DNA of 64,000 nucleotides from Bacteroidales bacterium (GCA_016342685.1 JAEINU010000012.1:1-64000), one strand, 5' to 3'. Counted from the first letter of the stretch, positions 1 to 9,653 are shown. The notes: a model not told the origin generated them from the sequence alone. Made by a program: numbers and translations.

Positions 1-129
1 TTCGACAATAGAAGTACCAATGCTTCAGCTGAATCATTCAATGCTAAGCTTAAAGCTTTCAGAGCAACACTAAGAGGCGTGAAGGATATTAGATTTTTTC
101 TCTATAGAGTAGCAAAAATTTATGCTTAA
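1..129 (+). CDS. Transposase C-terminal end (ISAon1/ISL3-like), cut by window edge
   Basis: Frame 1 is open from the first base to a TAA at 127-129 and encodes 42 residues. They contain NRSTNASAESFNAKLKAFR and end in FFLYRVAKIYA. This matches the C-terminal end of the DDE transposase of ISAon1-type elements (ISL3-like), common in Bacteroidota; the conserved Glu of the AESFN motif belongs to the DDE catalytic triad. The rest of the gene lies to the left of the window, so I cannot say whether the element is intact. The AT-rich stretch after the stop (about 130-166, containing CACCAGAAATGTCAAGTGAT) is the likely right end of the element. The family call comes from memory of the conserved motif. 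Confidence 0.75.
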   Translation, partial: FDNRSTNASAESFNAKLKAFRATLRGVKDIRFFLYRVAKIYA

Positions 130-268
130 AAAAATTAATCCACCAGAAATGTCAAGTGATCCTTAATTATCTTCTAACATATATAGACATTTGTACTCGT
201 AATTATACCCTTTATCATTAATGAGGAAATGAGTATTTATACTGATGCTTTTCACATCACAAAGTTAC

Positions 269-276
269 TAAGTTTG
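269..276 (+). promoter_or_regulatory. Candidate Bacteroidota -7 box
   Basis: TAAGTTTG matches the Bacteroidota primary sigma factor -7 consensus TAnnTTTG. It would place the transcript start near 283, about 60 bases before the ATG at 344. No clear -33 TTTG is seen at the right distance, so this is a single-box match. Confidence 0.4.
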
Positions 277-343
277 TTTATTGCTATAAATCAAGGATAT
301 AATACTCAACCTATATTATGTTATTAACCAAAATCAAAATATT

Positions 344-2692
344 ATGAAATCACTCTACTTCTTAGTTAAAATTTCAATTGTAATTCTTTTTGTTACACTT
401 AGCTTTAATTCTTACGGACAAATAGGAGTATATACTGCCGGTGACGGTGCCGGATTTAGTAATTCTTCAGGCGACTTTAATACCTTTGTAGGCGATTCTG
501 CAGGATATACAAACACTACCGGACTTTACAATACATTTATTGGTTATCGTGCAGGTTATAGTTTAAGTTTTCCATCCTTTACACAAAGTGATAATACTAT
601 TATTGGTGCGGAAGCGATGGGAGGCACTCCGTTTTCTGTTAGCAGTACAGATAATGTTATAATTGGCAAAATGGCAGGATACAACCATTATGGTACCGAT
701 GTGGTAATTATCGGTACACAAGCGGGCTATTTTAATGAGGATGGCGCTGATGTAGTTTTTATAGGGGAAGAGGCCGGTTACAGTAATACTGAAGGCGATG
801 ATAATGTTTTTGTTGGTGAAGACGCCGGTTATAATAATACTACTGCGAGTTTTAATACTTTTGTTGGAAATCAGGCAGGACGAAGTAATACTACGGGTAC
901 TAGAAATGCCTTTTTTGGTAACGAAGCGGGATGGGATAATTCTACCGGTAATAGAAATACATTTATTGGTGATTCGGCTGGTTTTGATGTTGGTGTAGGA
1001 CATCATAATACTTTTGTTGGACAAGCTTCCGGATCATGCACCGAACATGCAGATTACAACACCTTTATTGGATCGTATGCAGGTTGGGATAATAATAGAA
1101 CAGACGAAACCAACAATGCAAATTATAATACTTACTTGGGTTACTATACAGGATTTACAAACAGAGAAGGACAATACAACGTGCTACTTGGAGCATTAAC
1201 AGACTTTTCAAGTACTGCCATGGGAGGAAATGGAAGCACAAATAGCTACAATATTGGAATTGGCTATGATGCTTTAATTAATGGGGAAAGAGTTTATTCA
1301 TGTGTAATAGGATCTAACGCAAGAGTATCATCAGATAATAGCTGTGTAATTGGCGGAACAACATCAGTAACACGAATGTCCGTTGGTATTGGTACGGATA
1401 CACCAGACCAGGATGCGTCTTTAGAATTATCAGAAAATGATAAAGGTTTTTTAATTAATCGTTTATCAAACTCAGAAAAAATAACTTTCGCCAGTGCATT
1501 AGCAGCATCCGATGAAGGAATGATGGTTTACGATAGCACCAGCAAACTCCTAAGCATCTGGAATGGAAGCCAATGGACTTCCTCAGGTATTCAAAATATA
1601 GGATTATCAAGTAATATTCTCACAATAACTGATGGGAACTCAGTTAACTTATCGGGGTATTTGGACAATACAGATGCACAAGATTTAAGCTTAACAAGCA
1701 ACACCCTTTCATTGACAAACGATGGCACGACAGTAGACCTATCTGCATACCTTGATGATACAGATACGGACGATCAGACCCTGAGTTTAAGTACAAATAC
1801 ATTATCAATTGCAGATGGGAACTCGGTTGATTTAGCTGGATATTTAGACAATACAGACTCGCAAAATTTAACATTTGATGGATCAAATATTACTATTACG
1901 GGCGGAAATTCTGTTGATATAACTTCACTGCAAGATGGTTTTGAAGCTAATACGGATGATCAAGATCTTAATTTAGCTTCAAATATTTTATCAATTACTG
2001 GTGGAAACTCTGTTAATTTGAGCCTTTATCTAGATGACACAGACGATCAAAGCCTTAGTCTAATTTCAAATGTATTATCTATATCTGATGGAAACTCAGT
2101 AGATTTAGCACCCTATATAGATGATACAGATGAGCAAAAATTAGCTTTTGATGGATCAAATATTACTATCTCAAATGGTAATTCAATAGATATTAGCAGT
2201 GCAATAACAAACACAGATGAACAAAATCTAACATCGGCTAATCTAACTGGAACAATTCTGGAAATAGGAATCGAAAATGGTTCTTCTGTTTCTGTTGATT
2301 TATCACCTTTATTGACAGATATAAATACAACTATAGCAAATCACGAAGAAAGAATAATAAAACTTGAAGCAGATGTTGCATATTTACAAAGTTTAAGCAC
2401 TGATGTAACGAATGCTTTTGTTGAAGGAACAGGAATTGAGTTATACCAAAATATTCCAAACCCAACCAATGAATCAACAAGAATTCAATATTTTATTCCC
2501 GAAAATATTAGTTCAGCTGCCTTAATAATTTACGATAACAAAGGTGTTGTGCACAAAAGAATTAATATAAAAGAAAGAGGATTGCATTTTATTGATCTGG
2601 AATTAACGGAACTGCCTGCCGGATACTACTACTATAGCTTATTAGTTGATGGTAGAAACGCCGGCTCAAAAAAGATGTCAATTATAAATTAA
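344..2692 (+). CDS. T9SS-exported repeat-rich surface protein (head-stalk adhesin-like)
   Basis: This 782-residue protein starts with a signal peptide (about residues 1-25, ending FNSYGQ). Residues about 28-345 are many short repeats of the type NTFVGxxAGxxNTTG, which resemble the left-handed beta-roll head repeats of trimeric autotransporters. Residues about 347-415 form an IGTxTPD...GMMVYD module common at the base of Bacteroidota tail-fibre-like proteins. Residues about 419-645 hold roughly nine degenerate units of the type LSISDGNSVDLAPYIDDTD. A short predicted coiled coil (about 658-686) and a T9SS type A sorting domain (about 705-782, from YQNIPNPTNESTRI) follow. A surface-displayed fibrous protein is a firm inference; its ligand is unknown. 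It stands alone between a candidate promoter and a strong terminator. Confidence 0.75.
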   Translation: MKSLYFLVKISIVILFVTLSFNSYGQIGVYTAGDGAGFSNSSGDFNTFVGDSAGYTNTTGLYNTFIGYRAGYSLSFPSFTQSDNTIIGAEAMGGTPFSVSSTDNVIIGKMAGYNHYGTDVVIIGTQAGYFNEDGADVVFIGEEAGYSNTEGDDNVFVGEDAGYNNTTASFNTFVGNQAGRSNTTGTRNAFFGNEAGWDNSTGNRNTFIGDSAGFDVGVGHHNTFVGQASGSCTEHADYNTFIGSYAGWDNNRTDETNNANYNTYLGYYTGFTNREGQYNVLLGALTDFSSTAMGGNGSTNSYNIGIGYDALINGERVYSCVIGSNARVSSDNSCVIGGTTSVTRMSVGIGTDTPDQDASLELSENDKGFLINRLSNSEKITFASALAASDEGMMVYDSTSKLLSIWNGSQWTSSGIQNIGLSSNILTITDGNSVNLSGYLDNTDAQDLSLTSNTLSLTNDGTTVDLSAYLDDTDTDDQTLSLSTNTLSIADGNSVDLAGYLDNTDSQNLTFDGSNITITGGNSVDITSLQDGFEANTDDQDLNLASNILSITGGNSVNLSLYLDDTDDQSLSLISNVLSISDGNSVDLAPYIDDTDEQKLAFDGSNITISNGNSIDISSAITNTDEQNLTSANLTGTILEIGIENGSSVSVDLSPLLTDINTTIANHEERIIKLEADVAYLQSLSTDVTNAFVEGTGIELYQNIPNPTNESTRIQYFIPENISSAALIIYDNKGVVHKRINIKERGLHFIDLELTELPAGYYYYSLLVDGRNAGSKKMSIIN

Positions 2693-2700
2693 TACTATAA

Positions 2701-2732
2701 AAAAAGCCATCCTATCAAAGATGGCTTTTTTT
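2701..2732 (+). terminator. Rho-independent terminator after the surface protein
   Basis: The inverted repeat GCCATC (2706-2711) / GATGGC (2720-2725) is flanked by an A run and followed by TTTTTTTAT. It starts nine bases after the stop codon of the gene ending at 2692. Confidence 0.85.
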
Positions 2733-2849
2733 ATATTCTTTACATTAAAACATATTCTATTTCTAGTATTTTATTGTACTCTACGCTCCTTCTCAATATC
2801 TAATTACAAAAACCTAATTAAGCATTTTTGACAATAAATCTATTTATGA

Positions 2850-3014
2850 TTAACTTTTAACATATTTAGCATTTATTCTCTCTAAATATCGAGATTTGGC
2901 CTTTACAGGATCTGCTCCTTTAGAAATATAAATAGTTGTCTTGTAATCGACCACGACTCCCTGCAATAAATTTAAATCAGGGGATTGAAAATTATTCTGT
3001 TTTTTTACACTCAT
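2850..3014 (-). CDS. Possible 54-residue hypothetical protein
   Basis: A minus-strand reading frame runs from the ATG at 3012-3014 to the TAA at 2850-2852 in an otherwise empty 612-base gap. The product begins MSVKKQNNFQSPDLNLLQGV, continues with a VVDYKTTIYISKGAD stretch and ends in a basic tail (SRYLERINAKYVKS). The charge pattern and codon use look protein-like, and it resembles in style small NF-SPD...VDxKTxIYI-type hypothetical proteins I recall from Bacteroidota. That resemblance is from memory and unchecked. No strong ribosome binding site is visible, which is normal for the phylum. No function can be assigned. Confidence 0.45.
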   Translation of the reverse strand: MSVKKQNNFQSPDLNLLQGVVVDYKTTIYISKGADPVKAKSRYLERINAKYVKS

Positions 3015-3304
3015 ACACGATTTCTTTTGTCCAATATAAGAACTTTATTATTAATAACATATTAAACACGCCTTTTGTTTTAAAAATCAACAATTTGTGC
3101 TTTATATAAATACGATTTATTTTTAAATAAATTCCGATTCCTTATTAAGCTCTATCTTCTTCAATCAAAGTAAAAAATAAAAAAATCTATGTTAGCAGAT
3201 AGATTGGGCATATAAAACTATTTTGTTTTTTAATATTCGTTTAAATATCCTATATTTATTTTCGCTGATAAAAATTATCTAATACTCAACCCTAAGTTTA
3301 ATAA

Positions 3305-5746
3305 ATGGTCTATAAATTCTTTTTACTCCTTTCAATAATAATATTTAACACCGTCACACCCAGTACATTTGCTCAAAATCAAAAAAAAATTGATAGTCTC
3401 GAATTCTTATTGAAGGAATCTAGCGAAGATTCTGTTAAAATAAATTTACATATTCAATTAAGTGAAACATTATTTTACACCGACACAAAATTAGCTGAAA
3501 TAAATGCAAATTTAGCATTAAATCTGTCAAAACTAAATAATTATTCATATAAAACAGCAACTTGCTATATAACGCTTGGTATAATTAAAGAAATTCAAGG
3601 TAATTATTCTGAAGCACTTGATTATCTCGATAAATCATTGAAAATTGAAAAAACCTTAGGTAATAAGAAGGGAATATCACGTTGTTTAAACAATATGGGA
3701 ATTCTTTATGAAACACAAGGTGATTATTCAAAAGCTTTAGAACATTACGAAAGATCTTTAATAATAGACACCGAACTAAATGACAAACACGGAATTGCTA
3801 TCTGTTTAATTAATATTGGAGGAACCTATGATTGTTTAGGAGAATATTCAAAAGCATTGGAACAGTACGAAAGATCATTAAAAATAAGTACGGAACTGAA
3901 TGATAATTTAGGAGTTGCTATTAATCTGAATAATATTGGTGAAATTAATCGATTACGAGGAAATTATGTTAAAGCCTTGGAGTATTATGAGAAATCTCTG
4001 AAGATTAATGAAGAATTAAATGACAGGTCGGGTATTTCTGTGTGTTTAAACAACATTGGAACGGTTCATCAGCATTTGGCGAATAACACCATAGCCATTA
4101 AGTACTATAAAAAATCATTGAAAATTGATGCAGAGCTTGGCGATCACAGTGGACAAGCCATTAGTCTGAATAATATTGGTGAAATAGAACTTTCACAAAA
4201 GGATTACGAAGGGGCACTAGAAAGTTTTACTCAGGCCATCCTTATTAGTCAGGAAATAGAGGATTTGAGCGGAATTGCCAGATCGGCTTCTCTTTTAGGA
4301 TCGGTGTATTTGGAAAAGAAAGAATTTTCAAATGCAATTAAGCAACTCGAAAAAGCTTTAAAATTGCACTTAGAAATTGAAGAAGATGCGTTTATTGCAA
4401 ACGATTATGCGAAAATTGGGCAAGCATATTTTGATTTAGAAAAATATGAAAAAGCAATAAGTTATAGCTTTAAAGCTATAAACATTTCAAAGAAAATTGG
4501 ATCCAAAGAAAATACGAGACTTGCCTCCAAGGTTTTATCTCAAAGTTTTGAACAACAACAAAAGTTTAAAGAAGCTTATAAATATCTTCTTCTCTTTAAA
4601 GAAACTCACGATAGTATTTTTACAATTGCAAGCAAAGAACAACTCACAAATTTAGAAACCAGGTTCGACCTTGAACGAAAAGAAAAACAAATAGAACTTC
4701 AACAAACACAACTAGATAAGCAAGATGTCAAAATCCAAAAACAACAAATTAGAAGTATAGCTTTAATTGGTGGATTTATAGCTATTTCAGTAATAATAGT
4801 GCTTATTATTATTGGTTATATGCGTATTCGAAAGGCAAATGAAGTAATTACATATCAAAAAGAAGAAATAATAGAATCGAACGAAGAACTAAATCAAACA
4901 AATGAGGAACTTCGCACAACAATGGAAACTATCAACAAACAAAAACAAGAAATTACAGATAGTATTCATTATGCTAAATACATTCAAAATGCCATATTAC
5001 CACGAAAGGAAAAAAGAGACAAACTTCTAAGTAAACATTTTGTTTATTTTAAGCCTAAAAACATTGTAAGTGGCGATTTTTATTGGACAACGGAAATTGA
5101 AGAAAGAACGATTGTTGCTGCAGCAGACTGCACGGGACATGGTGTCCCAGGAGCATTCATGAGCATGTTGGGAGTTTCATTTTTAAATGAAATCGTAAAT
5201 AAAGAGTATATAACACATCCTGGTGTTATTTTAAGACGATTAAGAAAGGATATTATAAATGCATTGCAACAAAAAGGTGAATTTGGAGAACAAAGGGATG
5301 GTATGGATATAGCTTTGTGCTCAATTGATTTTAAAAATATGGATCTGCAATTTTCAGGTGCAAACAACCCATTATATATTATCAGAGATAAAAACAAAAC
5401 TCCAATAGATCATTCAATTATTACCGAAAATGACAACAATGTTTTATATGAAATTAAAGGTGATAGAATGCCAATCGCCATTAATGAAAAAATGGATCGC
5501 TTTAAAATGTATGAGTTTAAGTTATTAAAAGGAGATTGTTTATACCTATTTTCGGATGGATATCAAGATCAGTTTGGGGGATTAAGGGGAAAGAAATTTA
5601 TGTCAAGCAATTTTAAAGATTTACTTCTTGCTAATTGCAATAAACCAATGAATAATCAATCCAAAATTATTGATGATACGATAAACAATTGGCAAAATGG
5701 CTACGAACAGGTCGACGACATTCTGGTTATTGGAATTAAAATTTAA
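3305..5746 (+). CDS. Membrane TPR protein with SpoIIE/PP2C-type phosphatase domain
   Basis: The 813-residue product has a signal peptide (about 1-24, ending TFAQ) and some ten tetratricopeptide repeats (about 30-430; units such as ALEYYEKSLKINEELND). One transmembrane helix (about 484-505), a coiled coil (about 505-555) and a C-terminal SpoIIE/PP2C phosphatase domain (about 580-813) follow. Metal-binding motifs are visible: GDFYW near 590, ADCTGHGVPGAFMSMLG near 608 and LFSDGYQDQFGG near 745. The layout suggests periplasmic TPRs sensing a protein or ligand and a cytoplasmic Ser/Thr phosphatase. In related families the targets are anti-anti-sigma factors, but no STAS or HPK anti-sigma gene lies nearby. 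The stop codon overlaps the decayed receiver on the other strand by a few bases. Confidence 0.88.
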   Translation: MVYKFFLLLSIIIFNTVTPSTFAQNQKKIDSLEFLLKESSEDSVKINLHIQLSETLFYTDTKLAEINANLALNLSKLNNYSYKTATCYITLGIIKEIQGNYSEALDYLDKSLKIEKTLGNKKGISRCLNNMGILYETQGDYSKALEHYERSLIIDTELNDKHGIAICLINIGGTYDCLGEYSKALEQYERSLKISTELNDNLGVAINLNNIGEINRLRGNYVKALEYYEKSLKINEELNDRSGISVCLNNIGTVHQHLANNTIAIKYYKKSLKIDAELGDHSGQAISLNNIGEIELSQKDYEGALESFTQAILISQEIEDLSGIARSASLLGSVYLEKKEFSNAIKQLEKALKLHLEIEEDAFIANDYAKIGQAYFDLEKYEKAISYSFKAINISKKIGSKENTRLASKVLSQSFEQQQKFKEAYKYLLLFKETHDSIFTIASKEQLTNLETRFDLERKEKQIELQQTQLDKQDVKIQKQQIRSIALIGGFIAISVIIVLIIIGYMRIRKANEVITYQKEEIIESNEELNQTNEELRTTMETINKQKQEITDSIHYAKYIQNAILPRKEKRDKLLSKHFVYFKPKNIVSGDFYWTTEIEERTIVAAADCTGHGVPGAFMSMLGVSFLNEIVNKEYITHPGVILRRLRKDIINALQQKGEFGEQRDGMDIALCSIDFKNMDLQFSGANNPLYIIRDKNKTPIDHSIITENDNNVLYEIKGDRMPIAINEKMDRFKMYEFKLLKGDCLYLFSDGYQDQFGGLRGKKFMSSNFKDLLLANCNKPMNNQSKIIDDTINNWQNGYEQVDDILVIGIKI

Positions 5747-6122
5747 AACTTTAAAGTAAAAGCACTTTGTGCTCCTAACGTTGATTGTACATTTATTGAT
5801 TCATTATGTAATCGCATGATCTGTCTCACAATACTCATCACCATTAATTGGTTTTCTCAATATCTCATTGCATTTTACATGATTTAAAGTTAGCCGTTCA
5901 TCTTCCGAAAATGCGGTGTGAACTATTATAGGAATATTAGGCATTACATTTCGAATCTGATTAATTGCCTCAACACCATCCATTTTTAATATGAACAATT
6001 TCTAAATTTGGTTTTACAATATGTAATAGCTCATTTAAATAAACATAACTATAGCAGTCATCATCTACTATTAACACCTTTGAATTTTTCTAGTGCATCT
6101 TTCCGTTTTTCAAGAATAATCC
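5743..6122 (-). pseudogene. Decayed response-regulator receiver domain
   Basis: Pieces of one receiver domain lie in different frames on the minus strand directly after the kinase stop at 6123. Next to the stop, a linker-like stretch (VRIILEKRKDALEKFKG) is in one frame. KVLIVDDDCYSYVYLNELL then appears in another, running to EIVHIKNG. The phospho-acceptor segment (about 25 residues) is missing, and the domain resumes as MDGVEAINQIRNVMPNIPII, with HTAF and the conserved lysine in ILRKPING. After CET one more frame change gives IMRLHNESINVQ and a stop near 5743. This is either the lost C-terminal receiver of a hybrid kinase or a separate regulator gene. Two or more frameshifts plus a deletion make a single sequencing error unlikely. 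Confidence 0.75.
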
Positions 6123-7055
6123 TTACAATGGTATTGAGAAGAAGAAATTAGTGCCTTTATTCAGAACAGAATTAAACCACATTTCTCCCCCTTGGATTTT
6201 TATAAATTCTTTAGCAATTGTTAAACCTAATCCAAGTCCACCAAATTTTCTGGTAATACCTTCATCTACTTGCCTAAAATTTTCCAATACTATTTTCTTA
6301 TGATTTTCATCAATTCCAATTCCCGTATCCTTTACAAAAAACACAAGATTACTACCTTCTTTTTGACATCCGAACTCAATTTTCCCACCCTCTGTAAACT
6401 TAATGGCATTATTAATTAAATGATATAGAGCTCTCTTCGTTTTACATTCATCAATAAATACCTTTTGTTCATAATCGTTGTACTGTGGCGAAACAAATGA
6501 AAAATCGATGGCATCTTTAATTTTTATAGAGTTTCTAAAAGTGTTATCTAGATTTTTAAACATATCTTCAATAGAAACATGATCTCTGGATACAGATAAA
6601 TTATTAGAATCTATTTTAGAGATATCAATTAAATTATCCATTAGGTCTAATAAATAGTAACCACAATCTTTCATAATCTGCAAACCCTCATTTTGTTTAT
6701 CTAACGACAATTTATTTGTTTGAATCAACTGAATAAAACCCATTAATCCATTTAGAGGGGTTCGAATTTCATGGCTAATATTAGCAAGAAATGATGATTT
6801 TAATTTTTCTGATTCCTCTGCTCTTTTATTAGCTATTCTAAGTTCAACTTCTTTTATCTCTAATTCCTTACTTACAACAGACAATTTTTTCTTTAAAATA
6901 TTAACATCTTCGGCTAAGCTTGTTAAGCCATTGTCTTTCATCATAAGCACTGCTCTATCGTTGAGTTTTTCCATATCAATAGTTGTTTTTGCTATTGCAG
7001 ATATGTTATTTATATATTTAATACCCTTATTCTCTTCTCTTCTAATTGATTTCAT
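6123..7055 (-). CDS. Cytoplasmic histidine kinase without sensor domain
   Basis: The 310-residue product has no membrane segment. Residues about 45-85 form a coiled coil, followed by a HisKA domain with the phospho-accepting histidine in SFLANISHEIRTPLNG (about 90-105). The HATPase domain shows the N box (LINNAIKFTEGG), G1 (DTGIGID) and G2 (GGLGLGLTIAKEF), ending in a normal FFFSIPL terminus. It begins 17 bases after the chemoreceptor stop, so the two are very likely co-transcribed and functionally linked. The decayed receiver just downstream suggests that it was once a hybrid kinase or had an adjacent partner; the phosphate acceptor today is unknown. Confidence 0.85.
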   Translation of the reverse strand: MKSIRREENKGIKYINNISAIAKTTIDMEKLNDRAVLMMKDNGLTSLAEDVNILKKKLSVVSKELEIKEVELRIANKRAEESEKLKSSFLANISHEIRTPLNGLMGFIQLIQTNKLSLDKQNEGLQIMKDCGYYLLDLMDNLIDISKIDSNNLSVSRDHVSIEDMFKNLDNTFRNSIKIKDAIDFSFVSPQYNDYEQKVFIDECKTKRALYHLINNAIKFTEGGKIEFGCQKEGSNLVFFVKDTGIGIDENHKKIVLENFRQVDEGITRKFGGLGLGLTIAKEFIKIQGGEMWFNSVLNKGTNFFFSIPL

Positions 7056-7072
7056 CCCCGTACATGTTGGAT

Positions 7073-8989
7073 TTAAAAATTTTCAAACTCTTGATCTGAT
7101 ACATTAAATGTTTCTAACTTAATTGGGATTCTTTCCGTTTTTTCCTTATCTAAACTATTTATATTCCCTTTTACTCTTTCTGTTTTCCCATTAATAACTA
7201 AAGATCTTTCATCAATCTTAAAATACAACACAGTTTCCTTAAGCTGTTCTGCCTGACTGGCAAGCTCTTCAGAGCTAGTTGCCATCTCTTCAGATGCAGC
7301 AGCATTATGTTGAGTTACCTGATTTAATTGTTGGATTGCACTATTTACCTGCTCAACACCACTGTTTTGTTCCATACTTGATGCTGTTATTTCCTGAACT
7401 AATTGCGCTGTTTTTTCAATTTCTGGTACAACTGCAGAAAGTTTACTTCCTGCTTCAGTAGAAACTTTAACTCCATGTTTTAATAGAATTTCTATTTCAT
7501 CAGCAGCAGTTTTACTTCTTTCAGCTAACCCTCTAACTTCAGCTGCTACCACTGCAAAACCTCTTCCATGTTCTCCTGCCCTTGCAGCTTCTACAGCAGC
7601 ATTTAACGCAAGAATATTCGTCTGAAAAGCAATATCATTAACAATCGTAATTTTCTCGGCTATTTCATTCATTGAATTTACTGCAATTGCTGCTGAATCA
7701 TTGCCTTTTTTTATCCCCTCAGCTGATAATCTTGCTATTTTCTCTGTTTCTTGTGCGTTATCAGTATTCTGTTGTATATTAGATCCTATTTCTTCCATTG
7801 AGGATGAAACCTCCTCTGACGATGAAGCTTGCTCGTTTGCTCCTTGTGACATTTGTTGAGAAGCTGAACTAATTTCTTGACTTGCAGCTGCGATATTTTC
7901 TGCCCCATCAGTTATACCTTTAACAATCTCTTTTAATTTCTCAACCATAAGCTGAATATCATGCATTACACCAATTCGCTTTTCGTTTCCAAAATCTATC
8001 ATAAGATCTCCATTTGCAATTTTATTTGCAATTACTTCTACTTCGTACGGTTCTCCTCCCAAACGCTTAGTTATTCCTTTCGTTAGAACAATTGCAATAA
8101 TCACACCTAAAATAATAGCTAACGCAGTAAAAATTCTTAAAACTAATCTCGCATTAGAAATTTCATTAAACATTTGAACTGTTTGGTATTTATCGTTAGT
8201 TTCTGACAATTCTATTACTTCTCCAGCATATTTTACCATTCTTTCAGTATCATCGATCTGATCATTTGTATTCTTACAAAAAATATCGAACGTGTTTTTA
8301 TACTTACGAGTATCTGTTAGTACATTTCTTGCCAAATCAAGATTCTCTGAATCCTCAAGTCTATTTATTAGTTCTGTTAAACTATTATTTGTTTCATCAT
8401 ACAATTGCATGTGTTTATCGAAATAACTTTTATCACCAAAAATGATTATATCCTTTTCTGCTTTTCTAAGTTCTAAAAACAACTGAAGACTACTATTTAC
8501 TAATACGATTTTTTCTGTCAGATTTTTATCATTGTTTTGAGCTATCAAAAGGTTTTTTTGTAACTTATTTAGATCATTAACAACAATGTCTCCTGACTCA
8601 CGCATTATTTTTAATGCAAGACTCTTCTGCTCTTCAATTTTTACATACATATCAAAAGATTCTTTATAAAGCCCTATGCTTTCAACAATCTTTTTATTTT
8701 CTGAATTATTTTTCTGAATTGAATTATTTGCAACATCTAAAATATTATTAACTCTATTATTAACCTCTGTTATATATTCGTCTTTTTTTCGAATGATATA
8801 ATCTTTTTCATGCCTTCTCATCTCGAGAACTTGTTCTACAATTTCCTTTGCTTCTTCTCCTTTATCGAGTCTGTCTAATACTTTAACAAAACCTATTAAA
8901 CCTATTAAATTTGCTATTAAAGCAAGAACTAAAACAACTCCAAAGCCTAATCCAAGCTTTTTTCCCAACTTCATTTTTTTAAAATCCAT
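7073..8989 (-). CDS. Methyl-accepting chemotaxis-type receptor
   Basis: The 638-residue product has an N-terminal transmembrane helix (about 11-35) and a mainly helical periplasmic domain (about 36-280). A second helix (about 283-305, ending IVLTKGI), a HAMP-like region and a long methyl-accepting signalling domain follow. The hairpin tip is unmistakable: [20 protein letters not shown], then [18 protein letters not shown]. The C-terminal 60 residues are a charged tail without a CheR-docking pentapeptide that I can see. No cheA, cheW, cheR or cheB lies in the window. The genes around it encode a stand-alone receiver (13 bases upstream) and a histidine kinase (17 bases downstream), so it may signal through that kinase and not through flagellar chemotaxis. 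Confidence 0.9.
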   Translation of the reverse strand: MDFKKMKLGKKLGLGFGVVLVLALIANLIGLIGFVKVLDRLDKGEEAKEIVEQVLEMRRHEKDYIIRKKDEYITEVNNRVNNILDVANNSIQKNNSENKKIVESIGLYKESFDMYVKIEEQKSLALKIMRESGDIVVNDLNKLQKNLLIAQNNDKNLTEKIVLVNSSLQLFLELRKAEKDIIIFGDKSYFDKHMQLYDETNNSLTELINRLEDSENLDLARNVLTDTRKYKNTFDIFCKNTNDQIDDTERMVKYAGEVIELSETNDKYQTVQMFNEISNARLVLRIFTALAIILGVIIAIVLTKGITKRLGGEPYEVEVIANKIANGDLMIDFGNEKRIGVMHDIQLMVEKLKEIVKGITDGAENIAAASQEISSASQQMSQGANEQASSSEEVSSSMEEIGSNIQQNTDNAQETEKIARLSAEGIKKGNDSAAIAVNSMNEIAEKITIVNDIAFQTNILALNAAVEAARAGEHGRGFAVVAAEVRGLAERSKTAADEIEILLKHGVKVSTEAGSKLSAVVPEIEKTAQLVQEITASSMEQNSGVEQVNSAIQQLNQVTQHNAAASEEMATSSEELASQAEQLKETVLYFKIDERSLVINGKTERVKGNINSLDKEKTERIPIKLETFNVSDQEFENF

Positions 8990-9002
8990 TTTTTTAAACC
9001 TT

Positions 9003-9419
9003 TTATTTTTTAAACCCTATTGTATTATCACTATAAAATAATTCTCCATTTAAAACTTGCTTTATTGCATTTTCAAGTTGATAATAAACATCTATCTCTT
9101 TTATATAACCATCAGCTCCTGCATTAATCATCATTTTTTCATACTCAATTTCATCAAATCTTGTAAGAACAATAAATTTTATTTTATTATGATATTTACG
9201 TTTTAATTTTAAAATAAAATCTGAACAAGTGCCATAAAGCATCTCCAGATTTAGTATCGCAATATCAGGCAATTCTTTTTCCAAAAGCATTGAAATTGCT
9301 TTACAATTTGCACTTTCTCCTACAACCTTATATTTACTCTTGCCCACCAAGAATAATTTTAAGGTTTCCCTAAAAATTTTACTCTGCTCAGCAATTAGTA
9401 TTTTTACTTTATCACCCAT
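9003..9419 (-). CDS. Stand-alone receiver domain lacking the phospho-acceptor Asp
   Basis: The 138-residue protein has the receiver fold pattern only, with no output domain. The N-terminal acidic pair is replaced ([15 protein letters not shown], where AEQ stands for the usual xDD). The phosphorylation-site strand reads [10 protein letters not shown], with Asn where Asp is expected. The later Thr (FIVLTRFDE) and Lys ([10 protein letters not shown]) positions are kept. It is therefore probably a pseudo-receiver working by protein contact, not phosphorylation. It is the first gene of the receiver-chemoreceptor-kinase cluster (next gene 13 bases on). Its closest style is the receiver half of NarL/LuxR-type regulators, so it may derive from one that lost its HTH. 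Confidence 0.8.
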   Translation of the reverse strand: MGDKVKILIAEQSKIFRETLKLFLVGKSKYKVVGESANCKAISMLLEKELPDIAILNLEMLYGTCSDFILKLKRKYHNKIKFIVLTRFDEIEYEKMMINAGADGYIKEIDVYYQLENAIKQVLNGELFYSDNTIGFKK

Positions 9420-9572
9420 TTTTGTGGTATAAACTTTAAGCTTATCAATAGAATCTAGCTTAATATTAACATTTAGTAAAGATAAATTTAGGGGGGAGCT
9501 TATAGTAGAGGCGTTATTCTCAATTTTTATTAGGATTCTTTTTATCCTTTTTATTGAAATAACCCCATGCGA

Positions 9573-9592
9573 TATAGGAATAAATTCCTATA
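9573..9592. promoter_or_regulatory. Inverted repeat upstream of the chemoreceptor operon
   Basis: TATAGGAATAAATTCCTATA has perfect 9-base arms with a 2-base centre. It lies about 155 bases upstream of the minus-strand operon starting at 9419 and has no T run, so it looks like a protein-binding dyad and not a terminator. The bound factor is unknown. Confidence 0.4.
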
Positions 9593-9616
9593 AATTCCAA
9601 ACAGTTAGGTTTCAAA

Positions 9617-9653
9617 TAAAAAGGGAGTAGCTGTAATTACTACTCCCTTTATC
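9617..9653 (-). terminator. Terminator of the NarL/kinase operon
   Basis: The arms AAAGGGAGTAG (9620-9630) and CTACTCCCTTT (9640-9650) form an 11-base stem. Read on the minus strand it is followed by a T-rich TTTATTTG tail. It lies 19 bases after the regulator stop at 9672. Confidence 0.8.

Noticed and set aside
563-1024. 153-residue minus-strand reading frame opposite the surface protein
   Set aside because: It is a shadow of the repeat-rich plus-strand gene; its Ile/Ser/Asn-rich translation has no domain character.
440-2300. CRISPR-like or satellite array from regularly spaced similar segments
   Set aside because: The repeats are in frame, diverge at the DNA level and are conserved only as protein motifs, so they are coding repeats of the surface protein.
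5804-5998. Stand-alone 64-residue receiver-like gene
   Set aside because: It is only the middle fragment of a receiver whose other parts lie in other frames; it lacks the acidic pocket and the phospho-acceptor Asp.
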